Shown piece after piece: positions 35,081 to 44,149 of a stretch of DNA of 64,000 bases; position 1 is the first letter of the stretch, and the number at the start of each line of letters is the position of its first letter. Source of the DNA: Burkholderia savannae (GTDB lineage Bacteria; Pseudomonadota; Gammaproteobacteria; Burkholderiales; Burkholderiaceae); NCBI RefSeq assembly GCF_001524445.2, contig NZ_CP013417.1, positions 1,550,001-1,614,000 on the forward strand, read 5' to 3'. The notes beneath the pieces are model-generated. The model did not search any database, had not been told where the DNA came from, and was given only the letters and a program-made list of their open reading frames with translations. A program made the position numbers and the translations under genes.

Positions 35081-35611
35081 ATGAACCCACTGAAAGTCGA
35101 AATCGATGTCGGCGCGGTCACGGCCGTCCTGCAGGGCATCTCGCCGTCCGCGATGCAGGCCGCGTGGCGACGCACGCTGCGCAAGACGGCCGCGTGGATC
35201 AAGAGCCAGACGGCGAAGGAGGTCAGCGCGGCGACGCGCATTCCTCAGAAAGCGATCCGCCGACGCCTCTACTTTTTCCTGCGGTCGGCCGATACCGGCA
35301 AGGTGTGGCTCGGCTTGAACCCGATCGAGGCGCACCGCCTCGGCTCGGTCGTGAAGACGCGCAAAGGCATGCGCGCCGGCCGTTCGTCGTTTCCGGGCGC
35401 GTGGCGGCAGTCGAAGCGACAACCGGACGGGCCGATCTTCGAGCGTGTCGGGAAGGCACGGCTGCCGTATCGCGTCGTGACGGTCGATTGGCATGAGACA
35501 GGCGACCCGGCGTTTCGCCGCGCGGCGAAGGCGTGCGAGCAGCGGCTCTTGACGATCCTGCGGCAAGAAGTGAACTACGAACTACAAAAGGTGATGGGAC
35601 GTGCTCGATAA
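35081..35611 (+). CDS. Minor tail protein Z family
   Basis: 176 residues from ATG 35081. AMQAAWRRTLRKTAAWIKSQ, TRIPQKAIRRRLYFFL and ARLPYRVVTVDWHE match the prophage minor tail protein Z (GPZ) family, needed for joining head to tail. Overlaps the following gene by 11 bp. Confidence 0.8.
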   Translation: MNPLKVEIDVGAVTAVLQGISPSAMQAAWRRTLRKTAAWIKSQTAKEVSAATRIPQKAIRRRLYFFLRSADTGKVWLGLNPIEAHRLGSVVKTRKGMRAGRSSFPGAWRQSKRQPDGPIFERVGKARLPYRVVTVDWHETGDPAFRRAAKACEQRLLTILRQEVNYELQKVMGRAR

Positions 35612-36134
35612 CCTCAAATTGCTGCACGACGCGATCGTGAAGGGCCTGCGCGAAGCACTGCCGACGATCGAACGAATCGAAGCGTATCCGGAGATCGGTG
35701 CGCAGATTCCGACGCCGTTGATTGCGGTCGAACTGTCCGAAATGGAGCCGGGGCACGACGACGGAACGGGTTGCGTCTCGCTGATCGGTCGCATGCAGGC
35801 GCGCATCATCGTCGATCCGTACGGCGCGGGGCACGAGCTGCACGTGCGCGAGATTGCCGCGCGCGTCGCGCTCGCGGTTCACATGCAGACGTGGGGCTTG
35901 CCGATCGCGCCCGGCAGGGTGGTTCAGGTTGGCGAAGACCCGTTTCGCCCCCAGCTCGATACGTACCTCGTGTGGCTCGTCGAATGGACGCACGAATTCG
36001 GGATCGGCGGTGAGCTGGCGGAGATTCCGGGCGGTAGCACGCTTGTATGGGGTGTCGACCCGGAAACGGGGCCGGGCAACGAAGGCAGCTATTGGGACCC
36101 GGCGCAGGACGCGCCGGCCGACTATGCGGAGTAA
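35601..36134 (+). CDS. Probable tail completion/terminator protein
   Basis: 177 residues from GTG 35601. MLDNLKLLHDAIVKGLREAL and PTPLIAVELSEMEPGHDDGT followed by RIIVDPYGAGHELHVREIAA resemble small phage proteins that complete the tail at the head end. Family assignment is by position and general pattern, so tentative. Confidence 0.6.
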   Translation: MLDNLKLLHDAIVKGLREALPTIERIEAYPEIGAQIPTPLIAVELSEMEPGHDDGTGCVSLIGRMQARIIVDPYGAGHELHVREIAARVALAVHMQTWGLPIAPGRVVQVGEDPFRPQLDTYLVWLVEWTHEFGIGGELAEIPGGSTLVWGVDPETGPGNEGSYWDPAQDAPADYAE

Positions 36135-36136
36135 CG

Positions 36137-36817
36137 ATGCTCGAGTATGAAATCGGTGAGATCGACCGGCGGCTTGCGTGCCTCGTGCAGCAAGGCACGG
36201 TCGACGCGGTGTCGTACGACCCGCCGCGATGCCGTGTGCGCGTCGGCGATTGGGTCAGTGACTGGTTGCCGTGGTTCACGGTCGCGGCGGGCGCGGTGCG
36301 CTTCTGGCGCCCGCCGTCCGAAGGCGAGCAGGCGTCGGTCTTCTCGTCGTCCGGCGAGTTGTCGAGCGCGTACGCGGTGCCGGGCTACTACGCGGAACAG
36401 CACGGTGGGGCAGCACGACGAAGCGCGAGCGAAACGGCGTTCGACTTCCCGGATGGGGCGTCGCAGGTCTATGACCACGCGTCGCACGAGTACCGGATCG
36501 ACGTGCCGGCGGGCGGGCGCATCGTTTTCCGCATCGGCGAGACGGAACTGGAGCTACGCGCGGACGGCGTGACGTTGCGCACCGAGAAACTGCTCGGCGA
36601 CGTTCCCGATTCGACGTTCACGGGCAACACGACGACCGAGCAGCGCTTGACGTTCAACGGCGGCATGCAGGGCCGGGCAGGCGCGAACGGCGGCCCGGCA
36701 GTCGAAGTCGACGGCGGCGCTCGCTATACGGCCGACGTCGAGATCGGCGGCAAGTCGTTCCTTGGGCACAGTCACGTGGAGCAAGGCGACGGAGCTCCAG
36801 TGAGCCCGCCTATGTAG
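36137..36817 (+). CDS. Baseplate assembly protein V (tail spike), P2 gpV-like
   Basis: 226 residues from ATG 36137. EIDRRLACLVQQGTVDAVSY, VRVGDWVSDWLPWFTV and FWRPPSEGEQASVFSSSGEL form the OB-fold typical of gpV; the C-terminus (GGKSFLGHSHVEQGDGAPVS) carries an HxH motif as in metal-bound membrane-piercing tips. First P2-type tail gene, following lambda-type head genes. Confidence 0.92.
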   Translation: MLEYEIGEIDRRLACLVQQGTVDAVSYDPPRCRVRVGDWVSDWLPWFTVAAGAVRFWRPPSEGEQASVFSSSGELSSAYAVPGYYAEQHGGAARRSASETAFDFPDGASQVYDHASHEYRIDVPAGGRIVFRIGETELELRADGVTLRTEKLLGDVPDSTFTGNTTTEQRLTFNGGMQGRAGANGGPAVEVDGGARYTADVEIGGKSFLGHSHVEQGDGAPVSPPM

Positions 36818-36925
36818 ATGGCAGAAGTCACGCTGCACCGGTATTTTTACGAGGTCGACGGATGGCTCTAAGGATCTAGAATCGAGCTCTCAAATTCGAA
36901 TTCGTTCCAAGAGGGGCCAGCATAA

Positions 36926-37642
36926 ATGGATACGAAAGTACTCGATCCAACGAGCGGAGATGACGGTGCGCAGGTGGCGGAGAAAGAAAATATATTCGGA
37001 TCGCCGGATAAAAAGTTGGAAGCCGAGAAGATAAGACGAAGAAAAGAAGAGTCTGGCGAGATAAAGGTTACTTTGAAGCGCATACTTGGCTTCTATTCTG
37101 CCTCTATACCCGTAATAAAGGACTCTCTTGATGTCGCGTGGAAATTCGCGCCAATATTCTTGTTCTTTCCGGCGATGATGCTGTGGAGCTATCTACGAAA
37201 GATAGGCTGGGAGCAGCTTTTTTCGGATGCGGTGGTGTCCATTTCTGGCTTCATTGTGATGTTTGTGACGGCATGCCTGTTGATGTTTGCTGTCTTTGTG
37301 CAATTCATTTTTCCATCGATGATCATTGGGCCGGTCGTCAGTGCATACGAAGAAATTGCTGCGTCAGGTGATGAAAAATTCAAGGATGATCTGTCCCGTG
37401 CGGTCTGGAGGTTGCATCTTTCCACGCCGATTGGATGGCTCTTCATCTTGGCGTTATCCGTTATCGCGCTTGATCAGCCACCTTGGCTTGCCTACACGAT
37501 GTCCATCGTCGCCGCTTATGTTGTGGCGTTGTATTTCGTGATTAGGAATAGGAATATTTTTTTGAGGCGGATCGGTGGTAGTCCAATGCCCCTGGTGACC
37601 GGGATACATCGAAGAAATGGTATTCGTATCGCTCGTGGATGA
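36926..37642 (+). CDS. Membrane protein of unknown function (AT-rich insert, gene 1)
   Basis: 238 residues. A charged cytosolic N-terminus of about 60 residues (KKLEAEKIRRRKEESGEIKV) is followed by at least four hydrophobic helices (FAPIFLFFPAMMLWSYL, VSISGFIVMFVTACLLMFA, PIGWLFILALSVIALD, YTMSIVAAYVVALYFVI). Codon use is clearly more AT-rich than the flanking tail genes. It overlaps the next gene by ATGA. It interrupts the tail operon between gpV and gpW, the classical place for a moron. Function unknown. Confidence 0.75.
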   Translation: MDTKVLDPTSGDDGAQVAEKENIFGSPDKKLEAEKIRRRKEESGEIKVTLKRILGFYSASIPVIKDSLDVAWKFAPIFLFFPAMMLWSYLRKIGWEQLFSDAVVSISGFIVMFVTACLLMFAVFVQFIFPSMIIGPVVSAYEEIAASGDEKFKDDLSRAVWRLHLSTPIGWLFILALSVIALDQPPWLAYTMSIVAAYVVALYFVIRNRNIFLRRIGGSPMPLVTGIHRRNGIRIARG

Positions 37643-38325
37643 ACGAGGTCATAATGCGGGCGTTGCGGTATTGTGGGCGAGCTCTGATGTTTTCATTGTT
37701 CGCTACGCTTGGAGCTGTAGCGGTATCTGTTCCGATGCTCCTGTGCTTGGAGTTGTTCAGTGACGCGAAGTTTGGAACCGTTGCTTCTTTGCTGATCTTC
37801 TTGCTTTTGGGTGTGTTTAGTATGGCTGGTATGGCACCGGGATTGGCCTACCTGCTTGTGAAGATTAGAGGGAATTCAACAGTCCGTGCTTCAAAGGCGA
37901 TGATGCTTGTATGTGTATTTGTTGGATATCTATTATTTGTAGGGGTGCTGTACTTTGCGCCTGTGACAACTTTTATTATGAGGGCGAGTGGAGTGCTGGA
38001 GGAGCGGCCGCACATATACCAGATTCTCAAACCTGAACTTGTCGCGGCAATGCGGGCTGTGAGGATAAATGTTGTTCCTGTAAAACCCCAGGTTGATGGT
38101 CAACCTGCCGCTTACTTCGCCTATGCATTTACTCGTTTCAGCTTCAACAATGTTCTGTTGCTTTGCAGAGGGCAGTTCAATTTTTCATCCGTGGAATCGA
38201 CGACTTGGAATGAGGAGCAACGGAAGGAAAAAGCGAAATTATGGGCAAAAGGCGGCGATTTTTGCGTAAAAGCAAAGGGCGACGAGATTCGACCTCTTCG
38301 GCTTACCCTCCTTCGAGCCGAGTAA
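37639..38325 (+). CDS. Membrane protein of unknown function (AT-rich insert, gene 2)
   Basis: 228 residues. Three hydrophobic segments near the N-terminus (FSLFATLGAVAVSVPMLLCL, LLIFLLLGVFSMAGMAPGLA, MLVCVFVGYLLFVGVLYFA) precede a soluble C-terminal domain of about 110 residues with two cysteines (LLLCRGQFNF, GGDFCVKAKG). Translationally coupled to gene 1 and followed by a terminator, so the two form an independent unit. No family recognised. Confidence 0.75.
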   Translation: MNEVIMRALRYCGRALMFSLFATLGAVAVSVPMLLCLELFSDAKFGTVASLLIFLLLGVFSMAGMAPGLAYLLVKIRGNSTVRASKAMMLVCVFVGYLLFVGVLYFAPVTTFIMRASGVLEERPHIYQILKPELVAAMRAVRINVVPVKPQVDGQPAAYFAYAFTRFSFNNVLLLCRGQFNFSSVESTTWNEEQRKEKAKLWAKGGDFCVKAKGDEIRPLRLTLLRAE

Positions 38326-38375
38326 TAGCGCTGTATCGTCGTGAGATACTGGAATTTTTCAAAGTGACTTTTTTG

Positions 38376-38400
38376 AGCCCCGCCTTGAGCGGGGCTTTTT
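38376..38400 (+). terminator. Terminator closing the AT-rich two-gene insert
   Basis: agccccgc (38376-38383) with gcggggct (38389-38396), loop cttga, then TTTTT. It closes the insert and leads into a Shine-Dalgarno (ctgaggg) for the next tail gene. Confidence 0.85.
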
Positions 38401-38417
38401 CATTCTGAGGGTATCCG

Positions 38418-38615
38418 ATGGCACATGTTGTTTCGCGAGCATTCGCGCCAACGAGCGCAACCTTTCTCGATACGCGTTTCCGTAGTCGTGTCGTCGTGTT
38501 TCCTGACGGTTCGGTGCTGCGGGTCATCAAAGGTGAGGCAGTCGCGAGGGAAGCGCAGCACGTCGAGTATCTCGATACCCATCCGGACTTCAACCGGCTT
38601 GAGGGGCGCGTATGA
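38418..38615 (+). CDS. Small hypothetical tail-region protein
   Basis: 65 residues (MAHVVSRAFAPTSATFLDTR; VVVFPDGSVLRVIKGEAVAR). The stop overlaps the gpW start by ATGA, so it belongs to the baseplate operon. No domain recognised. Confidence 0.6.
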   Translation: MAHVVSRAFAPTSATFLDTRFRSRVVVFPDGSVLRVIKGEAVAREAQHVEYLDTHPDFNRLEGRV

Positions 38616-38956
38616 CCGTCGCGGGCGAACTGGTCGGCATGGACCGGTGGACCGGCGCACCACTCAGGGGCCTCGCGCACCTGAAGCAGAGCATCGGCGA
38701 CATCCTCGGCACGCGCCGGGGCACGCGTCGCGAGCGGCCGGAGTACGGCTCGGACATCCCGGCGATGGTCGACCTGCCGATCACGCGCGGGTGGATCTCG
38801 TCGGCGCAGGCCGAAGCAGCGCGCGCGATCGGGCGATGGGAGCCGCGAATCAAGCTTGAACGTGTCGCCGCGCTTGCGGTCGTCGATGGGCGCGTGACGT
38901 TCGAGATTCGCGGCGAGGTTGACGGCAAGGCGGAAATCTTCGAGGTGACGGCATGA
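38612..38956 (+). CDS. Baseplate protein W, GPW/gp25 family
   Basis: 114 residues. GLAHLKQSIGDILGTRRGTR, RPEYGSDIPAMVDLPI and RAIGRWEPRIKLERV are the GPW/gp25 pattern. Baseplate wedge component of contractile tails. Overlaps both neighbours by 4 bp. Confidence 0.93.
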   Translation: MTVAGELVGMDRWTGAPLRGLAHLKQSIGDILGTRRGTRRERPEYGSDIPAMVDLPITRGWISSAQAEAARAIGRWEPRIKLERVAALAVVDGRVTFEIRGEVDGKAEIFEVTA

Positions 38957-39846
38957 CGATGATCGATCTGTCGCTGCTCCATCCGCCCGATCTGGTCGAG
39001 ACGCTCGATTTCGAAACGGCGTATCAGATGAAGCTCGCGTACTTCAAGCGCATCTATCCGGACTGGAGCGCGGCGCTCGAATCCGATCCGGTCGTCAAGC
39101 TGATCGAGCTGGCGGCATACGACGAGATCCGATCGCGCGCACGATTCAACGATGCTGCGCGGGCGACCATGCTCGCGTACGCGACCGGCGCGGATCTCGA
39201 ACACGTCGCGGTTCTGATGGGCGTCGAGAAAGCGCTCGTCGATCCAGGCGATCCGGATGCGACGCCGCCGCGCGCGCCGGTCTACGAACGCGACGAGCGG
39301 TTCCGACTGCGCACGCAACTGGCGATCGAGACGTCGACCGACGCGGGGCCGATCGACGCCTATCGTAAGCACGCGCTCGACGTGTCGCCGGAGGTGCTCG
39401 ACGTGCAAGTCGATCGTCCGGAGCCGGGCACGGTTCGCGTGACGATCATGTCGCAGTCGAACGGGGGTGTCGCGGACGAGGCGTTGCTCGGGAAGGTGCG
39501 CGCCGCATTGTCCGCCGAAGACGTGCGGCCGTTGACCGACACGGTGCTCGTCGTGCCGGCCCGGCCGGTTGCATTCGTGATCGAGGCGGACGTCTACGTG
39601 GGGCGCGGCCCGGACCCAGCCGTCGTGCTGGCCGAGCGTCGGCGCGATCTCGACGCCGCGATCGACGCGGCACGCCGGCTCAAGCTCGGGATGGCGCGCT
39701 CGGCGATCGCGGGCGCGCTTCATCCGCGCGGCAGCAGCGTCGCGCGCGTCGACCTGAAAGCCCCGTTGGGCGACGTCACGTGTAACGGGCAAGAGTTCGC
39801 CGATTGCACGTCCGTCGTCCTGAATCTGAAGGTGCTCGATGAGTGA
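38953..39846 (+). CDS. Baseplate protein J, P2 gpJ-like
   Basis: 297 residues. LLHPPDLVETLDFETAYQMK, PVVKLIELAAYDEIRSRARF and EDVRPLTDTVLVVPARPVAF are gpJ family segments. Forms the outer baseplate wedge with W and I. Overlaps W and I by 4 and 8 bp. Confidence 0.93.
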   Translation: MTMIDLSLLHPPDLVETLDFETAYQMKLAYFKRIYPDWSAALESDPVVKLIELAAYDEIRSRARFNDAARATMLAYATGADLEHVAVLMGVEKALVDPGDPDATPPRAPVYERDERFRLRTQLAIETSTDAGPIDAYRKHALDVSPEVLDVQVDRPEPGTVRVTIMSQSNGGVADEALLGKVRAALSAEDVRPLTDTVLVVPARPVAFVIEADVYVGRGPDPAVVLAERRRDLDAAIDAARRLKLGMARSAIAGALHPRGSSVARVDLKAPLGDVTCNGQEFADCTSVVLNLKVLDE

Positions 39847-40654
39847 GCGTCTATTGCCGTTGAATCAGACGCCGCTCGAAGCCGCGCTCGCGCGCGTGCT
39901 GCGGCCGAGCGTCGATCCGGAGATCCTTCGCACGCTGATGGACGTCGATCGATGCCCGGCCGCGTTCCTGCCGTGGCTCGCGTGGTCCGTCGCCGTCGAC
40001 GGGTGGGAGCTGGCCGAGTCGGACGATGCGCGGCGTGCGCTGATCAAGGGATCGTTGGCGCTGCACCGAAAGAAGGGCACGCCGTGGGCCGTCCGCGAAA
40101 TCGTTCGACGGCTCGGCTTCGGCGACATCGAGATACAGGAAGGGCGGGTCGCGAAGCGTCGCGACGGCTCGGCGCTGCGGGACGGCAACTACGTTCACGG
40201 GCGCGCGAGCGCGTGGGCCGAGTACATCGTGAAGCTGAAGCGGTCGATCACGCGCGATCAAGGGCAGGCGCTGGTGCGCGCGATCGAGCGCTACGCGCCC
40301 GCGCGCAGTCAACTGGTCAAGTTGGATTACTCGGCGGTCGCGATCCGCCACAACGGTACGGCCGTCCGCAACGGCCAATATTCACGGGAGTGGTGGCAGC
40401 ATGGCAAACCTGAAGGAACGTGCTCAATGGGAAGAGGGCGTCTATCAGCTGGAGACATCGGACCCGGTGATGGGCGGTCCGGACGGGATCGACAACGTGC
40501 AAGCGAAACAACTTGCCAATCGAACGCTCTATCTGAAGGGGGCGATCGAGCAGCAGGACAGCGACAAGGTATCGAAGGCTGGCGACGCGATGACCGGCGC
40601 GTTGCTCGGCAAGGTCGGATCGGGTGCCGGCAGCAATGCCGGATTCGGCTTTGA
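39839..40654 (+). CDS. Tail protein I, P2 gpI-like, with unusual C-terminal extension
   Basis: 271 residues. The first about 195 match gpI (LLPLNQTPLEAALARVLRPS, FLPWLAWSVAVDGWELAES, RKKGTPWAVREIVRRLGFGD). P2 gpI is about 176 residues long; here the frame continues 254 bp into the tail fiber gene as Arg/Gly-rich residues that look like a shadow of the fiber frame. Either the overlap is real or a small frameshift removed the native stop; another frame would end at 40413. Confidence 0.8.
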   Translation: MSERLLPLNQTPLEAALARVLRPSVDPEILRTLMDVDRCPAAFLPWLAWSVAVDGWELAESDDARRALIKGSLALHRKKGTPWAVREIVRRLGFGDIEIQEGRVAKRRDGSALRDGNYVHGRASAWAEYIVKLKRSITRDQGQALVRAIERYAPARSQLVKLDYSAVAIRHNGTAVRNGQYSREWWQHGKPEGTCSMGRGRLSAGDIGPGDGRSGRDRQRASETTCQSNALSEGGDRAAGQRQGIEGWRRDDRRVARQGRIGCRQQCRIRL

Positions 40655-42206
40655 CGGCGACCCCGACACGGGGCTCTTCTCGCCGAAGGCGGGCGTGCTC
40701 CAAGTGACTTTGAAGGGGGTGCCGGCTGCCGAATGGTCGCTCGACGCGACCGGTCAGCGGAAGATGCGCACGTCGGTCGCGGCGTCGTTCGACAACGGCG
40801 TGCGTGCCGGGCTCGATCACGGCGACGGCGGGCAGTTCCGTGCAGTCTGCGACGGCTACGGCGCGTTCATCCGCAACGACGGATGGAGCGTGTATCTCCT
40901 GTCGACGCCGAAGGGCGTCCCGGACGGCGGGTTCAACGACTATCGGCCGTTCTCGTGGTCACTGTCGACGGGGCAGGTCATCATCGACGGAAACGGATCG
41001 GGCACGGTCTTCGGTGGCACCGTGAACATCGCCCACGATCTCGAAGTGGGACGGAACGCAAACGAAGGGCATATCAAGCTCGGTCCGGCCGACGGGTACC
41101 TCTACGCGAACCAGCTCAGCACCGGCTGGTGGTCGTCGACGGGATCGTCGTATCAATACATGTTTGCTGACCACACGTTCCGCATCGATGGCCGGATCGC
41201 GTGGCACGAAGGCAACCTCACGCCGCTCGACTTGAACACGGGCGGCACGCTCAAGGGCGACCTGACGTGCGAGCCGGGCACGCGCATCGTATTGGCCGAG
41301 GGCAGCGTCACCGCACCATCGCTCGCATTCGGCAACGACGGAGCGCCAGATACTGGTCTCTATCACCTCGCGGACGGCGTATTCGGCGTCACTTGCAATA
41401 CGAATTCGGTGTTGCGCTTCACGCCGACGCTTGCTGTGTTCGATCAACCCGTGACGGGGCCGACGCCGCCGTCGGGGGATCGTTCGACGCGTCTCGCGAC
41501 GACGCAATGGGTTGCCGATGCGATTTCAACGGCGTCCGTCGGACAGATCGTCTTCGAGATGCGCACGAGCGCGCGGGCCGGCTATCTGAAGTGCAACGGC
41601 GCGGTGCTCAAGCGCGCGGATTATCCGGCGCTGTGGGCGTACGCGCAGGCAAGCGGCGCACTCGTCGCGGAGAAGGACTGGTCGACCGGCAATTGGGGCT
41701 GCTATTCGGACGGTGACGGCGCGGCGACGTTCCGGATTCCCGAACTGCGCGGCGAGTTCATGCGCTGTTGGGACGACGGACGCGGATTCGATGTCGATCG
41801 CAGAATCGGGACGTCACAGGACAGCCAGAATCGCTCGCACGCGCACGCAGCCTCGACGGATGAGGCACCGGATCACGTTCACACGGCGTGGACCGACGCG
41901 CAGGGTAACCACAGTCACGGCGGGGCGACGCAGTGGAGCGGGGATCACGTCCACACTGCGCCGGGCGCGCCCGGTAGCGGGCAGGGCTATCCGGGCCTGA
42001 ATTCCGTTCAGCAGAGTGCGGGCGAGTCCCGCACGAGCGTTGCCGGCGGGCACAGCCACGCGATCGCGACGGACGGCGGTCACGGCCATAACGTCGGCAT
42101 CGGCGGCGGCGGCCGTCATCGACACACGGTCAGCGTCACGGCTGACGGCGGTAACGAATCCAGACCGCGCAACGTCGCCGTGATGGCGATGCTTCGCGCC
42201 TACTGA
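40401..42206 (+). CDS. Tail fiber protein with collar domain and HxH-rich tip
   Basis: 601 residues. N-terminal baseplate-binding part (MANLKERAQWEEGVYQLETS), repeated beta segments (FGFDGDPDTGLFSPKAGVLQ, later FGNDGAPDTGLYHLADGVFG), a phage tail collar domain (GYLKCNGAVLKRADYPALWA; RIPELRGEFMRCWDDGRGFD) and a C-terminal tip with seven H-x-H pairs (HAH, HVH, HSH and similar). Such pairs bind iron in other fibers. Recognises the host surface, with Tfa downstream as chaperone. Confidence 0.92.
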   Translation: MANLKERAQWEEGVYQLETSDPVMGGPDGIDNVQAKQLANRTLYLKGAIEQQDSDKVSKAGDAMTGALLGKVGSGAGSNAGFGFDGDPDTGLFSPKAGVLQVTLKGVPAAEWSLDATGQRKMRTSVAASFDNGVRAGLDHGDGGQFRAVCDGYGAFIRNDGWSVYLLSTPKGVPDGGFNDYRPFSWSLSTGQVIIDGNGSGTVFGGTVNIAHDLEVGRNANEGHIKLGPADGYLYANQLSTGWWSSTGSSYQYMFADHTFRIDGRIAWHEGNLTPLDLNTGGTLKGDLTCEPGTRIVLAEGSVTAPSLAFGNDGAPDTGLYHLADGVFGVTCNTNSVLRFTPTLAVFDQPVTGPTPPSGDRSTRLATTQWVADAISTASVGQIVFEMRTSARAGYLKCNGAVLKRADYPALWAYAQASGALVAEKDWSTGNWGCYSDGDGAATFRIPELRGEFMRCWDDGRGFDVDRRIGTSQDSQNRSHAHAASTDEAPDHVHTAWTDAQGNHSHGGATQWSGDHVHTAPGAPGSGQGYPGLNSVQQSAGESRTSVAGGHSHAIATDGGHGHNVGIGGGGRHRHTVSVTADGGNESRPRNVAVMAMLRAY

Positions 42207-42219
42207 CAAGGGAGAAAAC

Positions 42220-42906
42220 ATGCTCTGCAATCAATACGACAACGCGACGGGCCAATACGTCGTCAGCTTTCTGGCGGACATCGATCCGCTCAATTCGAAG
42301 CGCTGGCTCGTGCCGGCGTTCTGCACGGCCGAGCCGCTGCCCGAGCGCCCGCCGCTCACGTGGCCGTTCTGGAAAGACGGCACATGGGTGCTGCTGCCCG
42401 ACTATCGCGGCGTGCGTCTGTACCGCACCGACAGTGGGTCGCCGGCCGAGATCACGCGCTCAGGCGTGAAGCCGGAAGACGTCGGCCTGACCGAGACACC
42501 GCGCCCGTCCGACGAGCACGTCTGGCGCGATGGCGCGTGGCGCGTCGACGAGCAGATCGTCGCGCGCAAGCAGCGCGAGGCGGCGATGAACGACTTCACG
42601 TCGCGCATGGAGAAGGCGCGCACGAAGAATCGCGGCAAGGCTGACGCGCTCGCGGCGGGGCAGCTCGATCCGTTCGAGCGCGCGCTCTTCGAGGCGTGGG
42701 CCGCGTATCAGATGGCGCTCGTGCGCATTGTCGAGTCGGCCGAGTTCCCGGCGTCGCACGTGTGGCCGGACGAGCCGGACGAGGCGGCGATCCGGATCGC
42801 CGTCGAGGAGAAACAGCGGGTCGAAGAGGAGAAGCTGCGGGCGGAAGAACAGGCGGCGGCCAGTCAGGCCGCTGAGGAATCCGCGTCGTCCGACACGTCG
42901 CAGTAA
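42220..42906 (+). CDS. Tail fiber assembly protein (Tfa)
   Basis: 228 residues. VPAFCTAEPLPERPPLTWPF, DEHVWRDGAWRVDEQIVARK and FEAWAAYQMALVRIVESAEF are Tfa-like; the C-terminus is a Glu-rich coiled coil (EEKQRVEEEKLRAEEQAAAS). Helps fold and trimerise the fiber. 13 bp behind the fiber gene. Confidence 0.85.
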   Translation: MLCNQYDNATGQYVVSFLADIDPLNSKRWLVPAFCTAEPLPERPPLTWPFWKDGTWVLLPDYRGVRLYRTDSGSPAEITRSGVKPEDVGLTETPRPSDEHVWRDGAWRVDEQIVARKQREAAMNDFTSRMEKARTKNRGKADALAAGQLDPFERALFEAWAAYQMALVRIVESAEFPASHVWPDEPDEAAIRIAVEEKQRVEEEKLRAEEQAAASQAAEESASSDTSQ

Positions 42907-42926
42907 CCGCCACTCGCTCGTCATCG

Positions 42927-42956
42927 AAGCCGCTCACCCGAGCGGCTTTTTTTATT
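42927..42956 (+). terminator. Intergenic hairpin before the sheath gene
   Basis: aagccgctc (42927-42935) with gagcggctt (42940-42948), loop accc, then a T-run and atttctggag before the sheath ATG. Same layout as the hairpins at 33748 and 38376. Confidence 0.85.
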
Positions 42957-42969
42957 TCTGGAGACCTGA

Positions 42970-44139
42970 ATGGGTGCTACCTCGTTTTATCACGGTGTGA
43001 CGACGACCGTCGTCGACGTCGGCCCGCGCACGATCGCGGTGCCGTCGTCGTCGGTGGTCGGCCTCGTCGACACGTACGCGCCGGGCGCGGATCTCGTGCA
43101 ACCGAGCGTGCCGGTGCGGCTCACGAACGAGCACGACGCGGCGCAGGCGTTCGGCGAGCACAGCGCCGTCGCGCGAGCCGCACGCGCGATCTTCGCGCAG
43201 AGCAAGGCGGCGATCGTCGCGGTCGGCGTCGAGAAGCAGGGCGACGCCGCGCAGCTCGCGTCGGACGTGATTGGCGGCGTCTCGGCGGCCGGCAAGCGAA
43301 CCGGCCTGCAAGCGCTGCTCGACGGCAAATCGCTGTTCAACCTGCAACCGCGCCTGCTGATCGCGCCGGGCCACACGTCGAAGCAGGCCGTCGCGACGGC
43401 CGCTGACGCGCTCGCGAACAAGCTGCGCGCGATCGCGATTCTCGACGGCCCGAACACGGACGACGAGGCGGCGATCGCGTACGCAAAAAACTTCGGCAGC
43501 AAGCGGCTGTATCTGGTCGATCCGGGCGTGCGTTACTGGGACACGGGCGCGAACGTCGACACCGACGCGCCGGCGTCCGCGTATGCGGCCGGCATGTTCT
43601 GCCAGACGGATGCGGCGATCGGCTTCTGGGCGTCGCCGTCGAACAAGGAAATCGTCGGCATCACGGGCACGAGCCGGCCGATCGAGTTTCTCGACGGCGA
43701 CGAGACGTGCCGCGCGAACCTGCTGAACAACGCGTTCGTCACGACGATCATCCGCGACGGCGGTTTTAGGCTGTGGGGCAACCGCACGCTGTCGGCCGAT
43801 CCGAAATGGACGTTCGTCACGCGCGTGCGCACGCTCGACATCGTGATGGACGCGGTGCAGGCGGGCCACAAGTGGGCGGTCGACCGCGGCATCACGGCGA
43901 CGTACGTGAAGGACGTCACGGAAGGGCTGCGAGCGTTCATGCGCGATCTGCGCACACAGGGCGCGGTCATCAACTTCGAAGTCTACGCGGATGCGCGCCT
44001 GAACAGCGCGAGCCAGCTCGAGCAGGGCAAGGTGTACTGGAACATCCGGTTCACCGACGTCCCGCCCGCCGAAAACCCGATCTTCCGTTTCGAGATCACG
44101 AATCAGTGGCTCACGGAAGTGCTCGATACCCAACAGTAA
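42970..44139 (+). CDS. Contractile tail sheath protein FI
   Basis: 389 residues, P2 FI-like. SFYHGVTTTVVDVGPRTIAV, PSSSVVGLVDTYAPGADLV, LLIAPGHTSKQAVATAADAL and NTIGFWASPSN-type segment (AIGFWASPSNKEIVGITGTS) are family features. Polymerises around the tube and contracts. Sheath and tube genes follow directly one after another. Confidence 0.95.
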   Translation: MGATSFYHGVTTTVVDVGPRTIAVPSSSVVGLVDTYAPGADLVQPSVPVRLTNEHDAAQAFGEHSAVARAARAIFAQSKAAIVAVGVEKQGDAAQLASDVIGGVSAAGKRTGLQALLDGKSLFNLQPRLLIAPGHTSKQAVATAADALANKLRAIAILDGPNTDDEAAIAYAKNFGSKRLYLVDPGVRYWDTGANVDTDAPASAYAAGMFCQTDAAIGFWASPSNKEIVGITGTSRPIEFLDGDETCRANLLNNAFVTTIIRDGGFRLWGNRTLSADPKWTFVTRVRTLDIVMDAVQAGHKWAVDRGITATYVKDVTEGLRAFMRDLRTQGAVINFEVYADARLNSASQLEQGKVYWNIRFTDVPPAENPIFRFEITNQWLTEVLDTQQ

Positions 44140-44149
44140 GAGGTGACGC

